DNA from: Methanomicrobiales archaeon
GTDB lineage: Archaea > Halobacteriota > Methanomicrobia > Methanomicrobiales > Methanoculleaceae
Assembly (NCBI GenBank): GCA_012521035.1
Contig: JAAYND010000286.1
Location: 1-18,168 of the forward strand
DNA: 18,168 nucleotides
Direction of reading: 5' to 3'
The number at the start of each line of letters is the position of its first letter. Position 1 is the stretch's first letter. The position numbers were made by a program, and so were the translations under genes. This document shows, in pieces, positions 13,471-18,168 of the stretch. Under the pieces are notes generated by a model. The model was not told the DNA's origin. It searched no databases and saw only the letters and a list, made by a program, of their open reading frames with translations.

Positions 13471-14669
13471 TATTCTTCTCGTTCGCAGTCCGGAACCTCA
13501 AACGGCACTGGATACGCTCAAGCCTCTCGATCATCGGTATCATAATCGGTGTCGTCGCGATCGCCTCCCTCGGCATCATGGGCAACAGCATCAACCTCCT
13601 TGTGGCAAACGTCATAACCGATGTCGGGGATACCGTCGTGATCACGCCGCATACCGCGTTTGTGGGAACCTTCGCCGGCGATCCTCGGACGGCTACGGAT
13701 GCCGCCATCCCCTCACGCGAGGTCGCAGAGATCCGACGGGCGGCAAACCCGCACCGGACGATCCCGGTGCTCCAGGGAGCGGATGAGGTGGAGTTCGGTC
13801 GCGGCAGGAGCGGATATGCCCGGATCATCGGGCTTGCTCCGGGGGATATACCCGCCCTGCTCAATCTCGCGGAAGGACAGTACCCACGGCAGAACCAGCC
13901 GGGAGCGCTCATCGGGATACACCTGGCCCGGGAGTACGGCATAGCTCCGGGTGCGCGGCTCAGGATCGGAGGTGAGAGCATCCGGGTCGCCGGCGTGCTC
14001 GCGGAGCGTGGGCTCGCCTTTGACATCAACCCCGATTATGCGATCGTCGTCCCCGATTCCTGGTACGAGAACCATTTCGGGGTCAGTGACGCCTACCCGG
14101 TGGTCATCGTCCGGGTCAGCGATATCGATGAGATCGATACCGTGAAGGAGGCGATCGAGAGCCGGCTCAACCGGCGGAAGGAGGTTGTGGATGTAGCCGA
14201 CTCGCGCGAGATACTCCGTCAATACAAGGAGGTATACCGGCAGATCACGGTCTTCCTTCTCGCCATCGGGGGGATATCTCTCGTTATTGCCGCTGTTAAC
14301 ATCCTCAACGTCATGTACATATCGGTGACCGAGCGCATCCGCGAGATCGGCGTCATGCGAAGCATCGGTGCCCAAAGAAGGGATATCCTCCGGATCTTCC
14401 TCTATGAAGCGATGATCCTCGGGCTCATTGGTGCCATCATCGGCGGTGTCGTGAGCGCCGCTTCCGGCTACCTGATCAGCGTCGTTGCACTCGATCTCGT
14501 CACGGCCGGGATGGCGTTTGGTGAGGGCCTCACGGTCTTTGACCCCGGCGCCGTCGGATACATCATCTTCGGGATGGCGTTTGGTGTCGCGACGAGCATC
14601 GCTGCCGGGTTCTATCCGGCATGGAGAGCCGCGCATCTGAATCCGATCGATGCTATGCGGGCGAGATAG
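13467..14669 (+). CDS. ABC transporter permease, MacB/FtsX type (first of tandem pair)
   Basis: The 400-aa protein has the four-helix type VII ABC permease plan: TM1 (about 17-40, SIIGIIIGVVAIASLG), a large extracytoplasmic MacB_PCD domain (about 45-255), then TM2 (about 259-283), TM3 (about 313-340) and TM4 (about 363-383), ending WRAAHLNPIDAMR. The coupling region ISVTERIREIGVMRSIGA between TM2 and TM3 is the family hallmark that touches the ATPase. GTG at 13467 is the start, overlapping the ATPase stop (GTGA), with GGGAGG 5 nt before it. The next gene is a paralogue, so the working exporter is probably ATPase2-permeaseA-permeaseB. A 17-nt direct repeat in this gene (14507-14523 and 14570-14586) encodes GMAFG twice, 21 codons apart. 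Confidence 0.92.
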   Translation: MIFFSFAVRNLKRHWIRSSLSIIGIIIGVVAIASLGIMGNSINLLVANVITDVGDTVVITPHTAFVGTFAGDPRTATDAAIPSREVAEIRRAANPHRTIPVLQGADEVEFGRGRSGYARIIGLAPGDIPALLNLAEGQYPRQNQPGALIGIHLAREYGIAPGARLRIGGESIRVAGVLAERGLAFDINPDYAIVVPDSWYENHFGVSDAYPVVIVRVSDIDEIDTVKEAIESRLNRRKEVVDVADSREILRQYKEVYRQITVFLLAIGGISLVIAAVNILNVMYISVTERIREIGVMRSIGAQRRDILRIFLYEAMILGLIGAIIGGVVSAASGYLISVVALDLVTAGMAFGEGLTVFDPGAVGYIIFGMAFGVATSIAAGFYPAWRAAHLNPIDAMRAR

Positions 14670-14685
14670 CGGGGTGCAACAGGGC

Positions 14686-15879
14686 ATGATCTTCCTCGAC
14701 CTTGCGGTGCGGAACCTCCGGCGACATGGGGTACGCTCGATCCTCGCAACGGTCGGCGTCATCATCGGCGTCGTCGCGATAGCCTCCCTCGGGATCGTGG
14801 GCGCCAGTTTCTCGGCCCTCGTGGGCGGGATGGTCTCAGATGTGAGCGACACTCTGCTCGTCACTCCGCATATCGCGGCATCAAGCGGGAACCCCTTCGA
14901 TCCCCGGGATACCCTCACCGCACAGGTATCCAGGAGAGACCTGGGGTTGATAGAGAAGGCCGCAGGAGAGCACCGCGTCATCCCCATGATCCTCGCATCG
15001 GACTGGTTGCAGGTCAGGGATAAGGGCGGTTACGTGACGATGTATGTCATGCCGGCGGCCGAGATACCCTTCCTGCTGGAGCTGGAGGCCGGAGCCTGCC
15101 CGCCGGGGAGGTCTTCGGGCGTTATAGCGGGCTCGCTCCTCGCAGGCGATCTCGATCTCCGCCCCGGGAGCCGTGTCGAGGTCGGGGGTGAGGGTGTCAG
15201 GGTTATGGGAATAGCAGCGGAGCGGGGGATGGCTATCGAGATCAACCCCGACTACGCCCTCATCGTCACAGAGGACTGGTACACGAAGCGGCACGGTACT
15301 CAGGAGTACAGCCAGGTCGTCGTGAAGGTCGGCGATCCCTCCGGTATCGAGGGGGTGAAGACCGCAATCGATCAGCAGGTCAACCGGCGAAGTGTGGTTG
15401 TTGATATACTGGACTCGCGCGAGATCCTGGATCTCTACTACACGACCCTTGATGCCACCAGTATCCTCCTCCTCGGCATAGGCGTGGTCTCCCTCTTTGT
15501 CGCCAGCGTGAGCATCTTAAACGTCATGATCATATCGGTCACGGAGCGAACCGGGGAGATCGGGCTGATGCGGAGCATCGGCGCCCGGAGGAGTGAGGTG
15601 CTCTGTATGTTCCTCTATGAGAGCCTGATCCTCGGAATTATTGGAAGCATCATAGGCGGCATCGTCAGCGCATCGATCGGCTACTACGTCAGTGCAACGG
15701 TGGCGGAGTTCTTCACCGATTTCGCCGTGCCGGCGGGTGCCGGCATCCCCACCTCCGTGGTGATCGGCTACACTGCCTTTGCGATGGTGTTTGGGGTGGG
15801 AACGAGCGTAATCGCCGGCCTCTATCCCGCATGGAGGGCAGCGCGGCTAAATCCCATCGAGGCTCTCCGCTACGAGTGA
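14686..15879 (+). CDS. ABC transporter permease, MacB/FtsX type (second of tandem pair)
   Basis: The 397-aa protein is a clear paralogue of the preceding permease along its whole length. Shared landmarks are AVRNLRRHG at the N-terminus, GVIIGVVAIASLGIVG in TM1, INPDYAL in the outer domain, DSREIL, ILNVMIISVTERTGEIGLMR before TM3, and YPAWRAARLNPIEALR at the end. It has the same four-helix plan with a large external MacB_PCD domain. I chose ATG 14686 because GGGGTG lies 9 nt before it and the N-terminus then aligns with the first permease; an ATG at 14650 inside the upstream gene would add 12 unrelated residues. The pair most likely arose by duplication and now forms a heterodimer. No periplasmic adaptor (MacA-like) is encoded here. 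Confidence 0.92.
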   Translation: MIFLDLAVRNLRRHGVRSILATVGVIIGVVAIASLGIVGASFSALVGGMVSDVSDTLLVTPHIAASSGNPFDPRDTLTAQVSRRDLGLIEKAAGEHRVIPMILASDWLQVRDKGGYVTMYVMPAAEIPFLLELEAGACPPGRSSGVIAGSLLAGDLDLRPGSRVEVGGEGVRVMGIAAERGMAIEINPDYALIVTEDWYTKRHGTQEYSQVVVKVGDPSGIEGVKTAIDQQVNRRSVVVDILDSREILDLYYTTLDATSILLLGIGVVSLFVASVSILNVMIISVTERTGEIGLMRSIGARRSEVLCMFLYESLILGIIGSIIGGIVSASIGYYVSATVAEFFTDFAVPAGAGIPTSVVIGYTAFAMVFGVGTSVIAGLYPAWRAARLNPIEALRYE

Positions 15880-15887
15880 ACGATTCT

Positions 15888-15916
15888 CCTCATGTCACCC
15901 GGAGCCGGGTATGAGG
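15888..15916 (+). terminator. Stem-loop just after the exporter operon, possible terminator or RNA-processing signal
   Basis: The 29-bp element starts 8 nt after the second permease stop. Outer arms CCTCAT (15888-15893) and ATGAGG (15911-15916) and inner arms ACCCG/CGGGT (loop GAGC) are complementary, with a 3-nt bulge (GTC) on the left. It has no T tract after it, unlike the usual archaeal terminator, so mRNA 3'-end stabilisation or a protein-binding palindrome are alternatives. Confidence 0.4.
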
Positions 15917-16051
15917 ATGCGTAATTTCATGGTTGTTGAGATCAGAAACTCTTATGAGCACCTATAGGATGATAAGCCCATATCGGGAAGTGCTCCGACC
16001 CTCGTCCGGTCCTCCTCAATACGATACCAATACCCAAGCTGTGATAGACGA
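15917..16051 (+). promoter_or_regulatory. AT-richer leader/promoter region of the 16052 gene
   Basis: The stretch contains CTTAT (15951-15955), the perfect palindrome CCTATAGG (15961-15968) and ATAAG (15972-15976), arranged as a near-symmetrical AT-rich cluster that may hold the promoter or an operator. If transcription starts about 25 nt further on, the leader is about 60 nt. GTGAT at 16041-16045 is a plausible ribosome binding site for ATG 16052. No coding frame is convincing here. Confidence 0.3.
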
Positions 16052-17233
16052 ATGCTACAGATGATTACGTGGCTAGACAGGAATTTCTGCTCGCTCCAGC
16101 CTACGCGAGCGACCATCATGAGGGCGCTGCGCCACCTGCGCCCAGCGGATCGAAAAAAACTCTTCTCCGAGGATATCCCCGAGATGCGGACCGCTGAAGG
16201 CCGGTGGTTTGAGGCGATCGTCTATGAGATGATCCTGGATCTCAGTCTCCAGACAGACCTCATCCGCGCTGTCGTGGCGCGGGGAGCCGATGGTCCCTCC
16301 CGGGTCAGGCGTGCGCAACTGGGACAGAACGGCATATTCTACTCAAACATTGGGGATATAAAGGTCCGGGGAAACGGCCAGGATCTCGCCGAGGTCGACC
16401 TGATGCTCGTCGATCATACGGGCGCGCTGACGTTTGGCGAGATCATCACATCCCCGGCTGACTTAAAGGAGTTTGAGGAGGAGATTCACTACAAAAAGCA
16501 GCTCCTCGGTTACCTCTACGGACAACCGACCGTGCCGTTCCTCCTCATATCCTCCGTCGACATATCCCGGACCGCTGTCGTCCGCCGGCTCCTCAAGGAG
16601 CCCGACAACATCCTCCTCACTACCGCCTCCTGTGAGGATTTAAAGACCCTGATCCACCCCCGCGACCTGAAGCGGAGCCCGCCCCGAAAGATCAAGCACG
16701 AGAAACTGGTGATGATATCAGATATCGCTCCCCGGCGACCGTTCGACTACAAAGAACTCCACGACGAGCGGATGCAGAGCATCATCAATGCCGTCACCTC
16801 AAATGAGGGTATCAAAGAACTGGGCACGCCCGACGAGATCCCGCCTATCGTAAAAAAAGTTCTCTTCGGGGGGCTCTACCCCTCTGCTATCCGGATGCTT
16901 GACGATCGTTACCCCATCCGGATCAAGGGGAAGGTCTACGACCCTGATGCAATCCAGAAAGAGTTCTCAAAGGTCGTTTTAGCCGTGAACCTCCCTGAGT
17001 ACAAGCCGGTCGTCTACCTCCGGCGGCGGAACAAGCGGGAGTACCTCAAGATGGTGCCGAACAACCGGTCAGGAGGGTTCAAGTTCGAGAGCCGGCGGAC
17101 GCCTCACATGGCCGGGTTCTTCCTCTGGCTTGAGTCGGTCAGGCCGTCTCTCGGAGCTGAGCTCACGCGTGGACTCCTGGATGCATTCCCTGCAGTCCAC
17201 GCTCCTGAGGTAGGGGCGGTCAGGCGACCGTAA
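16052..17233 (+). CDS. Unrecognised 393-aa protein with a possible PD-(D/E)XK nuclease-like core
   Basis: I do not recognise a named family. The protein is soluble and rich in charged residues. In its N-terminal half a helix GRWFEAIVYEMI (50-61, E54/E59) precedes EVDLMLVDHTGALTFGEI (114-131; D116, E130) and a basic helix HYKKQLLGYLYG (146-157, K148/K149), then a strand VPFLLISSVD. This order of helix-Glu, Asp in a strand, Glu 14 residues later and a helix with Lys resembles the PD-(D/E)XK nuclease core, but the ExK position reads EII, so the lysine would have to come from the following helix. The C-terminal half has a basic region with KVYDPDAIQKEFSKVVLAVNLPEYKPVVYLRRRNKREYLKM. ATG 16052 is preceded by GTGAT. 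It stands alone, after the exporter operon and before MarC. A nuclease role is only a hypothesis. Confidence 0.7.
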   Translation: MLQMITWLDRNFCSLQPTRATIMRALRHLRPADRKKLFSEDIPEMRTAEGRWFEAIVYEMILDLSLQTDLIRAVVARGADGPSRVRRAQLGQNGIFYSNIGDIKVRGNGQDLAEVDLMLVDHTGALTFGEIITSPADLKEFEEEIHYKKQLLGYLYGQPTVPFLLISSVDISRTAVVRRLLKEPDNILLTTASCEDLKTLIHPRDLKRSPPRKIKHEKLVMISDIAPRRPFDYKELHDERMQSIINAVTSNEGIKELGTPDEIPPIVKKVLFGGLYPSAIRMLDDRYPIRIKGKVYDPDAIQKEFSKVVLAVNLPEYKPVVYLRRRNKREYLKMVPNNRSGGFKFESRRTPHMAGFFLWLESVRPSLGAELTRGLLDAFPAVHAPEVGAVRRP

Positions 17234-17289
17234 AATACCTATGGGACCGGGAAGCATGTATCTCCATGATCGTGGGACGGTGATAGAGT
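17234..17289 (+). promoter_or_regulatory. Promoter and ribosome binding site of the MarC-family gene
   Basis: TAAAATAC (17231-17238) overlaps the stop of the previous gene and is a plausible TATA box; transcription would begin near 17262. GGTGAT (17279-17284) is a strong archaeal-type ribosome binding site 5 nt before ATG 17290. Confidence 0.45.
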
Positions 17290-17946
17290 ATGGACCTGAT
17301 CACTGAATTTATCGGGTTTCTGGGGTTCAGCCTTGTCGCGGTCGCGTCGATCACCGCGGTGATGAACCCGGCATCCACGATCGCTGTCTATACGGCGCTC
17401 ACCGATGGGATGGGGAGGGACGAGCGCATGAAGGTCATCCAGACCTCCCTGAAGATAGCATTCATCGTTCTCGCCTTCTTCGCTCTCACGGGGCAGCTGA
17501 TCTTCTCGATCTTCAATATCACCATCCCGGCGTTCCAGATAGCCGGCGGTATCCTCCTGGTCAGTGTGGCGACCGGTATGCTCGCATCGAGGGGCGAAGC
17601 GTACTCGGGTGCGGATCTTGAGAACATCGCAATCGTCCCGCTGGCTTTCCCGCTCTCGTGCGGGCCGGGGACGATCACGACGGTGATCCTTCTCGCGTCG
17701 GGTCCGGAGGGTATCTGGAGCATCATCGCGGTCTTCCTCGGGATCATCGTGGCTCTCGCTCTCTCCTACGTAGGGATGCTCTACGGGCCGAGGATATTCG
17801 CCCTCATAGGGGAAGGAGGGCTTCGGGTCGTTCCGAAACTGATGGCGATCATCGTCCTTGCGATCGCCATCCAGTTCATCATCAACGGGACCGCCGCGGC
17901 GGTGCCCCAGCTCCTGGCCCACCTCGATCTCTCCGGGATTGTATGA
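17290..17946 (+). CDS. MarC-family integral membrane protein
   Basis: The 218-aa protein has about six transmembrane helices (roughly 8-28, 52-72, 80-100, 112-135, 143-165, 182-204). MarC hallmarks are present: NPAST (26-30) in the first helix region, IPAFQIAGGILL (79-90) and IAIVPLAFPLSCGPGTIT (113-130). The length is normal for the family. MarC proteins were once linked to multiple antibiotic resistance in bacteria, but that link was withdrawn; the transported substrate, if any, is unknown, with small amino acids suggested for one archaeal relative. The start has a strong GGTGAT ribosome binding site. The stop overlaps the next start in ATGA, so the two genes are probably co-translated. Confidence 0.92.
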   Translation: MDLITEFIGFLGFSLVAVASITAVMNPASTIAVYTALTDGMGRDERMKVIQTSLKIAFIVLAFFALTGQLIFSIFNITIPAFQIAGGILLVSVATGMLASRGEAYSGADLENIAIVPLAFPLSCGPGTITTVILLASGPEGIWSIIAVFLGIIVALALSYVGMLYGPRIFALIGEGGLRVVPKLMAIIVLAIAIQFIINGTAAAVPQLLAHLDLSGIV

Positions 17947-18168
17947 TCGATATCGCGGCGCTCCAGGCCCAGGCGCCGTGGCTTGCAGTCCCGATGATCC
18001 TCATCTCTCTTCTCGGGCAACCGGAGTTCTTCATCCTCGCTATCGCGTTCCTCTACTGGTGCAAAAATCCCCGTCTCGCCATCCGCCTCGCCCTCCTCAT
18101 GGGTATATCGGGCGCCCTCGCCTCGGCCCTGAAGATCTTCTTCCACCTCCCCCGCCCGTACTGGGTCA
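17943..18168 (+). CDS. PAP2-superfamily membrane phosphatase (3' end outside window)
   Basis: Seventy-five residues are visible from ATG 17943, which overlaps the MarC stop (ATGA). The fragment contains two hydrophobic segments (about 13-40 and 48-64) and ends with KIFFHLPRP, which matches the first conserved motif of the PAP2 phosphatase family (K, six residues, RP). Members remove phosphate from lipid phosphates such as undecaprenyl, isoprenoid or phosphatidic acid phosphates at the membrane. The later SGH and SRxxxxxHxxxD motifs would lie beyond the window, so activity cannot be judged. Confidence 0.78.
   Translation, partial: MIDIAALQAQAPWLAVPMILISLLGQPEFFILAIAFLYWCKNPRLAIRLALLMGISGALASALKIFFHLPRPYWV

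Noticed and set aside
13713..14987. 424-codon minus-strand frame opposite the permeases
   Set aside because: It spans the junction of two well-supported permease genes and has shadow composition (Asp/Arg/His-rich, no hydrophobic segments or motifs).
17239..17922. 227-codon minus-strand frame opposite MarC
   Set aside because: Antisense of a membrane protein gene, giving the usual Asp/Arg/His-rich shadow; no motif.
1..18168. CRISPR array, prophage or defence island
   Set aside because: No regularly spaced repeats, cas, integrase, phage or restriction-modification genes are visible; base composition is even apart from promoter patches.

Overview
The window looks like chromosomal DNA from a high-GC methanogenic euryarchaeon of the order Methanomicrobiales, most like Methanoculleus. 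This rests on gene content and translation signals, not on a database search. Archaeal marks include a Rio2 kinase, a DUF460/COG2433 RNase-H-fold protein, a TtuA/NcsA-type tRNA thiolase, a cupin-type glucose-6-phosphate isomerase, a TrmB-family regulator, COG1361 S-layer-like repeats, TATA-like boxes and GGTGAT-type ribosome binding sites. Genes are packed tightly, with many 1-8 nt overlaps. TAG is a common stop codon. I see no rRNA, tRNA, CRISPR array, transposase or integrase.

Layout: (1) 1-581, the 3' end of a YhfC-type membrane protease gene, convergent with (2) a minus-strand operon Rio2 kinase > DUF460 protein > thiL (4240 down to 578). (3) Divergent from Rio2 is a plus-strand tRNA 2-thiolation enzyme (4290-5225). 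Its 3' end overlaps (4) a minus-strand pair, a membrane-anchored S-layer-like protein followed by cupin-type phosphoglucose isomerase (7226 down to 5176). (5) A TrmB-family regulator (7290-8081) diverges from that pair across a 63-bp region holding TATA boxes and a 22-bp inverted repeat. (6) 8082-8608 is a 527-bp stretch with no convincing gene but with inverted repeats. (7) 8609-10905 is a two-gene unit: an unrecognised 322-aa protein and a variant FAD/NAD(P)-disulfide oxidoreductase. (8) A CBS/DRTGG-containing family II pyrophosphatase (minus) converges on it. (9) 12796-15879 is a MacB-like ABC exporter: one ATPase and two tandem paralogous permeases. (10) 16052-17233 is an unrecognised protein with a weak PD-(D/E)XK nuclease-like pattern. 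(11) 17290 to the end holds a MarC-family membrane protein overlapping the start of a PAP2-family phosphatase cut by the window edge.

How genes may work together: Rio2, DUF460 and ThiL are probably translated as a coupled operon. Because of its place beside Rio2, DUF460 is a candidate RNA- or ribosome-maturation factor. The TrmB regulator probably controls the divergent S-layer-protein/PGI operon and its own gene through the palindrome. The ATPase and two permeases should form one exporter with a heterodimeric membrane core. The best candidates for undescribed biology are the 8609-10905 unit (an oxidoreductase with an altered redox motif and no intact His-Glu dyad, next to an unknown protein), the 393-aa possible nuclease, and the TrmB/S-layer/PGI locus. 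I found no unambiguous new defence or mobile system.
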